A stretch of DNA of 64,000 nt, from NCBI GenBank assembly GCA_030141605.1, contig JAQGDQ010000264.1, positions 221,001-285,000 of the forward strand, given 5' to 3'. The position numbers were made by a program, and so were the translations under genes. Shown piece after piece: positions 13,263 to 25,658 of the stretch. Under the pieces are notes generated by a model that made no database searches, was not told the origin of the DNA, and saw only the letters and a program-made list of their open reading frames with translations. The stretch is from Tubiluchus corallicola (lineage: Eukaryota; Priapulida; Priapulimorpha; Priapulimorphida; Tubiluchidae). The stretch's first letter is position 1. Every line of letters starts with the position of its first letter.

Positions 13263-16200
13263 CTAACCGAGATTGTTGTATGCTGTGCGGTTATTGAGTT
13301 TGAGAGCTTGCAGTCGATACCGTCGAACTTTGGCGTAGAACAAAATATTGGAAAGTATAGAGACAGTGAGAAGAGTAGCCAGTAGTGCTGTGAGTACAAT
13401 CCACGGCAATGTGCTGGTCTGTTCTAGCAGACGCTGCTTGACATTTTCTGAAAATGAACAAAATGAAGATTTGTTAGATATTGAAACTATACCTTTGTTT
13501 GCTCCTATATTTTATTTTATCAACTTTTCAACAATAATATTCATTTTGGTGAAAACAGTTTAAACAAAAGTTTTATGTTTCTGCAAGTTTGGGTAACTAT
13601 TCCCCAAAACACAAAATTTTAAAAATCAAGCCTTAGTCGTTATCAAATAATTTGGTTACCATCTTGAGCAACAAGTTCTTTATATTTTGGATCCTCTTTA
13701 TCAAAAACATCTATGGTTTTGGTCATCGGCATTTGTTCAATTTCATTGGGTTCTACAAGCTCGGATCTCTTCTTTCTCTTTCCGAAAGTTTGCCCTATGC
13801 TGGCACCATTATCATCAGTACACTCAAACTGAAACAATTTATGAAGTTAAAAAGATAAGCTGTGATCTTCAATGAGCTCTGTATTCAGTCAACAATGGCA
13901 ATCTGTTTAGGGAAGACTGAATTGAAAAATATTTTCAGTTACAGCTTCATTAGCAGTACAGGATACTATTAATAGTGTTAATTCAATTGAAAAAATCAGC
14001 AAGGTTGGGGTACTGTTCTTGGTTTTCTAAAAGGTAAGCATGGAACTGTGTCTTGGTGCAGTGGTATAGCTACTAGCTACAGGTTGTACCAACATTCTTA
14101 TGATGTTAGATTTGTAAAATTTAGCGGTGTTGCATTGCAGTTGTGTTAAGTTGTGGAGATAAATTGTTAAAATAGTAAAGCACTACTGAAAAATACGTTT
14201 GTGAAGAAATAATTCCTCCATGCAAGCTTCAGAAACTGTTATAGGTTCACTCAAAGGCTTCTTCAAATATTGACACAGGAAAGAGTGTGATTGTAATAAA
14301 TGTTCTTCACAGTTAACTTAATTTGCATTGCACAGAATTTTTGAAAACGAAGAAAACTTTGTAAACATTAAAAAGATATTAAATTACTGATCAGTTTCCT
14401 TTGTCACGCTCTTTCTGCAAAGTCTGTAAATAGCGTCTTTGTGGAAGGTTAACTTATGCCAGGTGTTTTCCCTTCTACTGTTCTTACATAATTAGCTTTT
14501 CAGTACACTTCATCAAAGGGTGCCCTCTGAAAAGTGCCGCTTGGAGAAAACTGAACCCAACCAACCCCGTATCTAGCTCTTTATCTATGCTAGTGTCTCG
14601 GGGTGTTGATTCAATTGAATAATCTGTAATGGTTTGGGGGAGGGGGTGTTTTACCAGGAGGAGGCATAGCCTGTTAGGTTATATTAAGATGTTTTTCTCA
14701 TGCTCTTCCAGCATATCAAGAGTTTTACTCAGTTTTGGTGGTGTCAACCAGTACAAAAATATAGCTCCCAGAGCATTTCATTATGTAACAATTGATTACA
14801 ATAAAACAATACAAATAGTTTGACCTACCGGCTCACAGGGGCCTCTGCACAGCATTAGTTGACATTGAAATCTGACTTGGGTGTCCTCAGCAAATTTAAA
14901 AGCTTCGAATGGCATATAAATAAACAAGTGGCCGCTATTTGCTGACTGGTCGTCTATATACGCTTTTCCAAATATTGCTGGATCCAGTGGACAGCTACAG
15001 AAGAAAGAAGTCTTAGCTTAATTTATCATTACTTTCATAAGTTTTTTTTCGTTTCTGCTCTAGTAAAGTAAGGACTTTGCATTTTATAATGCTAAGTGCT
15101 TAAAAGAAATAAGATGTTAAATTTATTTTTTACCGTCTTTTTTCACTGCTACTAATCAGGTTAGGAAACAGATTCAGAGTGAACCACATTTTAACATTTA
15201 AGAATAATTGTGTCCACTTTTACTTATGATTTCTAGTTACCCGTTCTCATCCAGCAACTGGTATTTCCACAAACCGTCACCAGTGAAAGCCCAACAGTCA
15301 CGAACAAATCCTCCGTAAATTCCTGCAGGAAAAACAGGAGTTACCGATTAAATTTTTGTCCGGCAACTCTGCCTCTTGATATGTTTTGCTGTAGACAGGC
15401 TTATTACGTAGACGAATGTTTATCACCTATTCACACTGCAGCGGTTTACTCAACTGATCTAGCTGTTTCACTCAAATGATTTTTTGAATTTATTTAAACA
15501 GCATCATCAGATTGCCAAGAAAAAACTTCCTAGACTTGTAATACATTGTATCTGTATCCTAGCGTTTACACTGGGGTGTCTGCATCCTTTGAATGTTATC
15601 GGGAAGTGCCAGTACAAATTATTTGTTTTTTGGAACATTGCTAGAAGCTTCTTTAAGCTACTTTGTTAATAAAATTTAATAAAGTACTATACAAGGAAAT
15701 TGCGATATTTGAAATAAAGGAAAAGTTACTGGGGTTACAATACAATTTGTTCATTATTGACACGGTCACGCAGCTCCTGTCCGTTTTATGCAACATTTCA
15801 ATATTTGAACGTTCTTACGTGTACTTACTTCCATTTGCAATGGCTATTTCTAACTCGTAAACCTCCCCTAGCCGAAGGTTAGTGACAAACCGGTCCGTAA
15901 CAAAATCATAAACGTTCATAGAAACCTGCGCTGGTGTAGATGTCTGATTAAGATTCCTTGGTGTCAAATCACTGGAAGTAAAGTACGTTTTCTTCTGTTA
16001 AAACTTTGTGCATTTTGGATGTTAATTTTCTAAAAAACTTGTTGTGAGGGCCTCTAAGTTGCTATTCACACGATTTCTGTTGCAGTGCTTTACTTTGATT
16101 AAAATATGATTAAAGGAAAGCAGGATGATTTTTCATATCCTACCCCATTTTCAAGTACGATAAAAGTATTTTTAATATATTTTAACAGCAGAAATTCAAA

Positions 16201-19200
16201 AGTGTTTCTGATAACTAAATAATAAATTAAAACCTTTAATTAATGGCTGGCGAGCCCAACTAGTGATGACATTACAAATGAACATAATTTTCAACAGTAC
16301 AAACATCCCGTGAGCGTGTTACACGTGAAGTACCGTGGTACTGTACAACATTTTGCAACATTCACTGTGGTATACAATAACTCGACAAATTTTAAGTTTG
16401 GGATTCAAATTTCAAATTTACCGCTATGCTCACGCATCGGCTCTTGAATGTGTGTACTACGTCACTACCGCTCACCTCTGAGCTGAGAGATGCAACACCT
16501 GTTTTTGTATAACGCGTTCTCGAGATTTAATGCTAGTGCCTATCTAACTAGCGGTATGGGAAATGCATGTAATAACAAAGCACCAGCCACGTGAACGCAA
16601 AATTACGTTTCTGTGGTAATATTTATTTCATGTAAGTCATTCTTGAAAAAAACAGTATGTCCCCTTTCAGTATTTTACAGGATAGATTGTTTTGAGCCAT
16701 AGTTAAGATTGGGTCCGGTTTTCCTTTAATTCATATATGTATATTGTATAGGGCCTATAGGCTATTCCCACTTCACTGAAAATCGATACCGAATAATGTC
16801 CAACCTTGACGTGGTTTCAGTTCAGCAAATATTCTTAAAAAAAGTTACCTTCAGTTTGTCAGACTCTTCTCAGAGTAACACTTCTTTACAATATGAAACA
16901 AGCCTTATGGGTCATGCATCATGAAGTGGTCCAAAAATTTATTACATACACAAACTTTTTGAAGCATTGTTCTAACACAGCAAAAGTGTATACATTATAA
17001 ATGTTTTTCTCACAGAAACTGAGTTAAAGCACGAGTTGAAACCATTCAGTAAAAGCCTACAATTTGAAATTGAATGTACAAGACTTTTCTCTTGCAAATG
17101 TTTCATTTCTATAAACTAGCACTATTAGTTTTCCATTATGAACAAATATATTGACTGCATAGTTATTTAGATTTCTACCATTCCACACCACCTGAATCTG
17201 CACCAGTTCCACCACACAAAGATTTGAAAAATAGACAAATATAAGCAAACTCTTGTTACCAAACTTCTGATCTTCTCTGGTATATGCCTGTGTGCTACAT
17301 GTAAAGCAAAAATTATTTTGTGAAAACCTTAACATATCCACTCTTTTTAGGGAACCAGTTCATGATGCTTGACCTATGAGGTCTTCACTGAAGGTATTTT
17401 CAAGTAGAATATTTAAGTAAGTCCTTGAGTCATTCCTTAGTTATTGAGAGATATGGTATTTTATCTACCCTAGTCCGCAATACACGTGCACCTAAGAGTG
17501 CTTACCAACACCGAGACAACTACTTAATAATACTATAGTCGTTTAACTAATGATGGCGCATGAAAAATGCGCTTTTGCAATGTACTACTCACTTGAGTGT
17601 AACATCTGAGTTTAGTATAGTTTTAGCACTGGTATCATAGGCGCATTGCACTTTATAAGCTACATCTTCAGCAGTGACAACAGTCCGATGTCTCTGTATG
17701 ACTATGGTGTTGGTGTAAATGTCTCCATCCTATTAGAAGAACAAAATAACGATGTAGATCTGTTAAAACAACTTTATTACAAGCACATTCAAACATAGTT
17801 AAATACCTTCACTGTCCAAAGTTATTAGCTATACAAGGTAAGGACAGTGTTATTAAAATTATTAAATTTGGTGATTGTTCTCTTCTGACTGTTCCACATT
17901 ATGTTTAGCACAAGTTGACAATGGCTGAAGACAGAATTTGATGGCTAAGTACTTCCAAACTGCTTTTATTTTGTCCATTCCTTTCTTTTAATATATAAAT
18001 TTTACTAATGAATAATCGCTTGTTTGTATTTGTGGAATTGGAATTTTTTGTCAATAAATTTTATTTTAGGTACACAATTATTCAGCGCAACCTATCTGCT
18101 ACTAGTGATTATATCACTACACTTGAAAACACTTGACTTTCAAGCATCTGTACCTTTCTGTGGGGTATCCAGAAAGCATATTAAGAGAGACATGCTTACA
18201 ACAGTTACCTTAATAGTTAATTACTTGAAGAAAAGGGCATTGAAAAATTGTAAGTCAACTATGATTTGAACCCAGAACCTGTGCTTTTAGAGCACTTGAG
18301 CTACTGTTTCAACGTGGCAAAGCTGGTCTGAAATCTGACTCGTGCAGTACAGTCAGAGTCACCTATCACGTGTTACACTATAATAAAATTAAATAAAAAC
18401 ATAACACAAAATAATGCAACATACCATAGAATGATGTAACATTCCATGTAACATATAAACCCAATACAGTAATAATGCATTTGTTATTGCTGTGTTAAAT
18501 TTGTTGTGCCCTGAAATTTATTAAAGCAAATTGTATAACTTGCGAAAAAATCTTGGAATTGACTTACACTGAAGTGAAAAGACGATTCACGTTCTCAGTA
18601 GATTGTCGCGTTATTTTCTTTTACTAGGCAGGAATAATACAATAATCATATTATTCATGTTATTCTAATGTTTTTAACTTACTCTTTGCGTATTACACTT
18701 GTCGAAGAATATAATGAATTCTGTGTTTTCTACAGTTGGTGCTACTATGCAGTCTGGATTTTTCACTTGGTCTTTTACGTAGACAGATCCAGCCACCATC
18801 CCTGGTGTCAGAATGTTCACTGTCATGCCATCCGGACGGTCACAAGAAACCGTTACTATAAAAAATATAAAAAATAAGACTAATTTTAAAAAAATCAATG
18901 GTATGGCATGGTCATACTGTATTTAATATGATACTGATATAAAATTATATTAGCAGAGATGCATTATGTGCTTTCCTGTCAAATAACTTATGCACACGTA
19001 AAGCCACTGTTTATGTAGCAAAAATGTATATGAATTCATAAAAATATATATTAATAATATACCAGTACATCGTAAAATGAGATTAAAGGCGTAATATACT
19101 ATTATAAATAAATGAAATTGTATAACACACAGAATGTAGTGACCTGCCAGTTGTGAATAGAACAGCTTATTGAATATTCTTAAACACAACTACATTCATT

Positions 19201-19597
19201 GAAATAAATATAAAGAGTTTGAGAAAAAAACCCACAAAAATTCACTGTTGAGCTTAAAAGTTTAGAAGATGTTATTTTTAGACAATCATGCAGTTAAAAA
19301 ATGTTCAAATTGCTTCTCTTTTGTCAGATCACGATTCTAAATCATTTTGTATTTCACGACCCTTTTAGTGTCGTTATGCATTTAGATACTTTTACATTTA
19401 TATAGTTAACACATTGGGGAATAGCAACGAACGCATACGTAAAGTGTAATAAACAATCACAATGATTATTTACCTTTAGGTTTTAAGCCCATGCTAGATA
19501 CATAATCCAAAACCTAAAAATATAAAATTAAAATTGCATTTAATTTACTTACAATCATAATTCCTATTCCTATAAAAAGTGTCGTTAGGCTGAACAT
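13263..19597 (-). CDS. ZP-domain transmembrane protein, nine coding exons
   Basis: Minus-strand exons, all with GT..AG borders and matching phases: 19597-19553, 19513-19474, 18855-18683, 17729-17593, 15971-15829, 15322-15241, 14994-14829, 13828-13660 and 13447-13263 (TAG). They total 1140 nt, giving 379 residues. Residues 1-22 form a signal peptide (MFSLTTLFIGIGIMIVLDYV). ZP-N begins at CDRPDGMTVNI and has its four cysteines at 33, 64, 82 and 115 (VQCAYD). The linker carries VSMNVYDFVTD. ZP-C has YGGFVRDCWAF (Cys189), NGCPLDPAIFG (208) and VRFQCQLMLCRGPCEP (251, 256, 260), then Cys265. A furin-type RKKR at 280-283 follows ZP-C, as usual for this superfamily. A transmembrane helix at about 333-356 (WIVLTALLATLLTVSILSNI) and a 23-residue basic tail complete it. 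ZP modules polymerise into extracellular filaments once the propeptide is released; here that would be at the cell surface or in apical matrix, cuticle or an egg coat. No other named domain is present, so the exact role is open. The start is chosen because it gives a signal peptide; the frame is open a little further upstream to a CAG acceptor, so a longer first exon is possible. Confidence 0.93.
16110..16729. mobile_element. TTAA-bounded MITE, copy 1 (ZP gene intron)
   Basis: A 620-bp element in the intron between the fourth and fifth ZP coding exons. It begins TTAAAGGAAAGCAGG and ends with the inverted TCCGGTTTTCCTTTAA, so both ends read TTAAAGGAAA(A/G)C(C/A)GG inward. A diverged copy lies at 39110-39590 in the same orientation, sharing blocks such as gatgatttttcatat, taccccattttcaagt, cataattttcaacag and tagattgttttga. 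TTAA at both ends of both copies suggests a piggyBac-type target duplication; a TTA/TAA Harbinger-type target is the alternative. No coding capacity. Confidence 0.75.
18262..18360 (-). mobile_element. tRNA-derived SINE fragment
   Basis: The minus strand contains a degenerate tRNA-like pair of internal promoter boxes: an A-box-like GTAGCTCAAGTGCTC followed, after AAAAGCACAG, by a B-box-like GGTTCTGGGTTCAAATC. Spacing and order are those of a tRNA head. The acceptor arms do not pair, so it is not a functional tRNA. It lies in the intron between the third and fourth ZP coding exons. Confidence 0.6.
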
Positions 19598-22500
19598 TAT
19601 TTCAGCTACTCCTGCACTTTCAACGGTCAACCAACCTGCAACAGTTTGTGTAGGCCTACTGCAAACATTCTTTTTTGCAACTTATTTTACTGACAGTGAG
19701 GATCTGCAGTTTCTTTGTGTGATGCCGTTCAGGAAAATAACTGTTATATATTTAAGGCAGATAGTTTTAAGATTTGCCTTAGCTCTAGCTGCCATATCTT
19801 GAACATATGGACAGCAAAGTTGCTTGTGTTTAAACGGGCTGTAAACTTTTGCTTTTGCACTCAAAGAATTTTATGGGCAATAAAAAGTAGGTATTTCTAC
19901 AGTAAAATGCCTATAAAACGTCTGTATTGTGCTAGTACATACTGCATTGACTGTTTCAGATTTAATGGTCAATTTTTGTCTTGTCAATTTTTATTTATGT
20001 AGTTAAAAATTTGTGTAATAGTTCATGTGCAAGCCCTATTCTGTGTGGGTGTCCTGGCTGTCCTGTCCTGTCCTGTCTGGGTGTCTGTTCACTTCCTTGT
20101 TCTTTAAAATCTACTGCTTTACTTTATTAGGTAAAATCACCAGCATATCTCAAATTTTCAATAACGTATGGTACATGGTTTACAAATGACAAAGAAATGA
20201 AAAGATTACAATTCAAATTGCTCGGTTGCATATTACTTTTTGAAAAACCCGAGGTAAATAACATTTTGGACATGTAACGACCACTTTCATTTGAGTTTAT
20301 ATCAAATTCTTTGCGCTGCTTTTATAGCACGATATGCTGTGTTTTGGGAGAAGAACTTGTATAATGTCAGCCAAGATGTATCTTTCCAAATCACTTCGAA
20401 ATGCTATCGATTTTATACACATCATTAACTGTTTTCAGTTTACAACTCTTTTAATTAGTTGTACCCAGCCCAGTTCAAGACATAACACAATTACCTTTAC
20501 TTTATTGGATAATGTTGGGCGGTTATGCTTGGGCGTTAAAAACTCTTTCACAAATTGCCATTTGTAATAATCGTCCGTATGAATTTAGTCAATTTATAAT
20601 TTTTGACAGAAATCATTAAATTCACATCGATTTGAAATTCCTGTACGCATGCTGTGCGGGCTTTTCTTTAGGAAATGAACTTCTTTTAGGATTTAAAATT
20701 CTACAACAGTGACAATTATTATTCAAATGTGTTCATCCCAGAATTACCCCCCAGAAATTTCATTTTAAAAAGTTGAAATGTTATTAAATTCTCTATATTA
20801 AACTTAATTGTTTCTCTAACTTTCTATTAAATCATAAACGTCTGTTTTTAATTTTAATCGAAGAATTTTAAATTTTCAGTCATTATTCACATGTAGAATG
20901 CGATCTTGCAGTTAAGTGACCTTGTACTCGTGCAGTTTGGTTGCATTTTTTGCGTTAGCCAATTAAATTGTAACTCTTACTTTCATTATAAAGCCTTTGA
21001 GCGGTAGGACTGTTTCTTTCTTCATTCTGCACTACGATTATGAAGTCTAGTAAACTATATAAAATTTTATAACAGGAATAGCTGATTGCTGCCCTTGGGG
21101 GCATATATTTTTACACATCAAGAGTTACACCAATAAAAAGTCCAGGACAATAATCCAATATCCATTTTATAAAAAGTTGCATATATGTTACAATATGCAT
21201 TATAGTCACTATATATAATACAGTGATTATCAATTTTTCTGTATAATCTAGGCGCAAAAAATCAAAGAGAATGCAGTTTCGACGGACACTCATTCTGTTT
21301 TCAGTCTTTCGGTAGGACTAGGGTTCAATTACCCCGCTTTTGGCTTTTAAGAATTAAAATACAGCGTATAGCTGTTGATTCAATTTTCTTGTTCGTTCTT
21401 TACATCTCAGAAAGGTTGGGTGTGCCTCCTATACCGTTTACTCTGGATTTTCTTCTGTCAACGGCAATTTATCCTAAGCACACCTGTTGGTTCAGCGACA
21501 TCTTGCGCGGGGAATGAAGTTTTCCGGAAGCTAGAAGGAAGGGTGGGTTCACTCAGGTGGCTCATTACAGAGTGAATTCAGTTAAATCCGTGCTTTGTGT
21601 CAGCTGTAGTAATGTCATGAAACTGACTGGTCTTAGGTAGCATGATGTCTTTATTGCTGATGAAAAATGTTCAAGTGCCATGCTTCATAAATATTATACA
21701 ATTTACAACTTTGTGAACAAATACATGTTATAAATGACTGACGAAATTATAATATCGATTCGTGTAAAGTTAACTTTTATTTTATTTGTATTTTGTTCTC
21801 GTGTTTTGCGGTGTGAGATCCTGACTGATCATAGTTTTCATTAGATTTTAGGAAAAATACAAACACTTTACGCTTACATTGATAATGGCTAAGCAAACCC
21901 GACTTGAGGCCTTTTATTTGGTTTTTGCCTCAGACACACGCTAATGCTTGGTGTTCATTCGACAGCTGGTATGCAAGTTTTTTATGAAATTGCTATAGCT
22001 TGTTATATATACAGTACGCCTTTCTTTTAGCTAATGTCGCGTAAGACACCACAAACAGTTTAGATGATCCACAATAATATATTTGGCTTCATTATCACCC
22101 TATATTTGCCACATGGGGTATTTCATGATACTTAATATATTTAAATTTTATCACCTAACCATGAATTACATAACCTTTTCTTATAAACGATGACTCTCTT
22201 AATCAAAATCTCATTAACCTCCTAAGTAGGAAACGTTTATGGCAACACGACAAAGCAGGTTTGTTGTAACTACGAGCCCTGTCTAAAGCTTACGTCGTTA
22301 AGACATGATATTTCTATTCAATGCGCGCACGCACAAGGTTAGCCCAACTTCATCAACGTCAATTATTTGGCCACTAGTTTAAAGGTGATCTTCCTCAATT
22401 ATAACAGTAAGTAGCCAGAGCGAAACTTTGACTACACATAACCGTTATAGGCTAGGTTCACATAACTCTTGCAGCACAGTTATAAATTTATGACTTAGCC

Positions 22501-22660
22501 ATTAGACGACTTGCAATGTTTATAAAACGGAAAACCGTTGCAGCGTTTGTAACTGCGTATTCGAATTTCCACACCCAATAGCACACATACTGCCAGGTAT
22601 TAATATTTTAGGAGCTGAATTTAAGCGCAAAAGTGAGTTGTTTCCAAATTTTGCAGACAA
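19598..22660. other. Upstream flank of the ZP gene; no gene recognised
   Basis: Should contain the ZP gene promoter and 5' untranslated region (minus strand, just above 19597). A GTTTGCAG acceptor-like site near 19645 on the minus strand allows an upstream non-coding exon. The rest shows only chance frames and a short tgtcc-rich stretch at 20058-20085. Confidence 0.4.
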
Positions 22661-22664
22661 TACG

Positions 22665-23306
22665 TCAAATGTTCGAGCATTCCTGATCATTAATGAATGT
22701 AAGTTGAACCTTTTCCTGGAAGTGTCGAGTAGAGTGAGAGTAAATGGGCGTTAGACACACAGGCGTAACAAAATTCAAGTAATGATTGCCAGCATGGTCG
22801 TTTGTACATACGTATATACTAGTTCTGCCACTACACAATATTTGTGTATCAGTATTATAAACTCCCATACATCTACGATCTTTTAAAATGTCTTCCAGAT
22901 CCACTTGAGAAATGGCGTTTTCTTACTGACCTCAAAACCAGTATCAAAGAGTCCCAAGACTATTGCCCATACTGCTGAATCAGTAAAATGATTTGGAACG
23001 AGCCCACTGTTTAGTTCTGTCGTAACAACAGTTACCTATTAGTTGGGGAACAAATAACGTTTACGGCCTCAGAAATAATGATTGATCAAACATCTTTTTT
23101 ACCTTTAAAACCATAAATGCTTTATTTCACTTACTGTAAGCCTAAAGGTGCTAAAGATGACAATTTGACAAAATGTGGTTCGTTTTGTACACCTTTGACC
23201 AAGTACATTATTCGCTTTTTGTTTTCCTTGGTTATGGTTTTAGGCTGAAATTCCAACGGATCAACGTGGTCAGGCCTCCAATTGACCACTTTTGCTACTT
23301 TGGTAC
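22665..23306 (-). CDS. Candidate exons of an unidentified gene or pseudogene
   Basis: Two minus-strand blocks join in phase. 23306-23135 (phase 1 to 2, donor TTACA|GTAAGT) is 56 whole codons long, with VVNWRPDHVDPLEFQPKT and KKRIMYLVKGVQNEPHFVK. 23006-22931 (AACAG acceptor, donor GAG|GTCAGTAAG) adds GLVPNHFTDSAVWAIVLG, then LFDTGFE. A third open block at 22900-22665 reads DLEDILKDRRCMGVYNTD and, later, FVTPVCLTPI and FQEKVQLTFINDQECSNI. It does not splice cleanly to the second. The VLGLFDTG and FVTPVCL pieces faintly recall secreted serine peptidases of the trypsin or subtilase classes, but no catalytic motif (AHC, GDSGG, HGTH, GTS) is visible. Either a real gene with missing exons or a decayed copy. 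I assign no function. Confidence 0.3.
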
Positions 23307-25515
23307 CTCGAGGGCATTAAAACCTGTGTGTGAGCGTATGTGAAGCTAAACACCTGGAGTTCTATATCAATAATTATTTCACGTTAGCAGCCTTATTCAC
23401 ACTGATATGGTTCGCGTAATGCTCACTACTATATTTCGTTATAAAATATAGATCGGCAGGTAGACTGACAGAATGTATGTTAGAAACTTACAACTCGCAG
23501 GTAATTAAATTAATGTTTGTGAACTGTTTTATTTTCTACTCTTGGCTTTTTCTAATTGCCATTTCTTTGTCACGTGGTTTTTTTTTCGGGAGCAAACCTC
23601 TCACTAAATCTTTGGCTTTTATATTAATCTGGTAGCTACGCCGTATGCCAGCACAGCTTTAAGTACAAAAATGTGAAAATGTCTAAGTCACAGTGTGTTG
23701 TTGCCCACGAAGTTAGCCAACATCAAACTTAGTTAGTAAATGTAGAATGGACAACTGCCAGTAAAATTGTTTCTTGCAGATTTCATCTGTCAGAGAGAAT
23801 GTAACACATCCGAATATATGGCTAAATACCCTGAACCGCTTCAGTTCTCATCTTACTGGATTATTCTTTCAATGTGCAAATATTCCAATCAGGCCACAGT
23901 CATAATAAATGGACCTGCTGTTGAGTGGTGAATTTTCACTTTTGTCCAACTGCGATAAGAAAAAATACTTGGAGGGAGCCTAATCCAGTCCCCCAAACCT
24001 GACCATAACCCCCTAACTCCGTGATTGCTTATCTTAACCTAAACAACTGTCTTTCAATTTGCAAAGGCAGGTTGACTGTTAAAGTGTATGTGTCCTTGGT
24101 TAAAATACCGACCGCACATCGCTTGTAATTAAGTCAAGCGGCGTCTATACGACGTTTCTACGTAGTGCCCAACGAAGGAAAAAACTATTTCTGCGACGCG
24201 ACAACTGGACAGATGCATTGATTCGGTAAAGCATTTAAAATATGTAAACTAATAATTTTTTTAAGTATGTAGACACATGAGAGCTTTATGCTTTGTAGTC
24301 CATTTGTAACGATTATAATTTTTTTACTGCATGAAGCCACATTATCCGTTGAATTACATGTATTATGACATACGAGATATGTGGGTGTTCCCATGTCAAC
24401 TACCTTTCAATTTTCACTGAGACAGGAATGGTATTTATTTCCGGTAGAGGTGCTTAGTACCAGCTCCTACCACTAATTTCTATCATTATTTATACGCCCT
24501 GATGCGCATGTATCACAATTTCTCACATTACCAAATGTGATAGTTAATAGACATCAGGTAGACAAAGTTTTATAGATGGTGACCACAAATGATCTCACTA
24601 GGTTGAATTTCCTGCTTTCAGGTATGAATTCTTGTACGGGAACTTTTCAATAGAACTTTCAGTTTCGTATTTATTTTCGCTTTTGGAAGCTTTTTAATGT
24701 ACAAGTACATGCATAGCTCATTGCCTTAGGGTTGGTTAAATAGGTTGACCTCTCTGTCCGCTACCTGAGCATAGATCATGAAAACGTTTAAGATAGTCAT
24801 CATTTGCAGAAGGGCTGCAAAATGTTAGCAAGGTCGTTTTATAACTCGGGGGTTTTGGCAGTCTCTATAAACCAGTTCTTATTATCTTATAGTAATCTAT
24901 AATTACATGTTACACTTTTATGCTAACACTAAACAAAAAATATTTGTCAGGTCAGGATTAGAGCTCTTTTAAATTCGGATAAATTAATACCATCGGTTTT
25001 GCACAAACATTGTTGAAAAACGCGTTGCCTTTGTGGTAATTTTTGTGCTCTTTATGCCGTCCAGGCAGTACGTAGCTACCACAGCCTTTGAATTCGGGAA
25101 AAGCATACCTGATAAGCAGTGGAACCTCAATCGAATATGAGCTTAAGTGTGACAACATATCTTTCTTTTACATGGGATTTACGAAGATCTGCTGTCATAA
25201 GATGTTAAATGGGGTTTTCAGTGCGTATATAGGCCTGCACGTACATTCTGAATGTACACTGTGTTTGATCCGTCGAGTGTTGGATGGGAATCAGCGCGCG
25301 GAAACCAAATAGTAAGCTACAGGTGGTGTTAATCGAGATGCTAAACTTAAATATAATCTTAGACATTTTACAGTAAGCTTTTCTGCAGAATCTGCCAAAT
25401 TATGTAAAAGTCCTCTAACGTGTTTTTACAGCTTGGAGTCAAGTCATCATCTAACTGTTTAATTGGGAAATGATTGTGCAATAAGTTAGATGATCAGATT
25501 TCTGAACAATTTCAG
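23307..25515. other. No gene recognised; scattered short coding-like patches
   Basis: Two minus-strand patches have coding-like residue order and neighbouring donor-like sites: APLPEINTIPVSVKIE near 24445-24410, and DLRKSHVKERYVVTLK near 25180-25130. Acceptors are poor and phases cannot be tied to other exons, so they are not called. Confidence 0.2.
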
Positions 25516-25658
25516 ACTCCCAGAATGAGGCTGCCGGGATAATTGTTGAGACTCGATACCTGGACTCCCAGAATGTGGCTGCCGGGATAATTGTTGAGAC
25601 TCGATACCTGAACTCCCAGAATGAGGCTGCAGGATAATTATTGAGACTCGATACCCGG
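25516..25658. repeat. 48-bp tandem repeat, three copies
   Basis: Units at 25516-25563, 25564-25611 and 25612-25658 (the last is 47 bp), each starting actcccagaatg and ending gagactcgatacc(t/c)g. Only a few substitutions separate them, so the amplification is fairly recent. The unit is more GC-rich than the surroundings. Confidence 0.93.

Noticed and set aside
22665-22904. Naming this block a trypsin-like or subtilisin-like protease
   Set aside because: Only short resemblances (VLGLFDTG, FVTPVCL); no catalytic His, Asp or Ser motif can be placed, so no family name is given.
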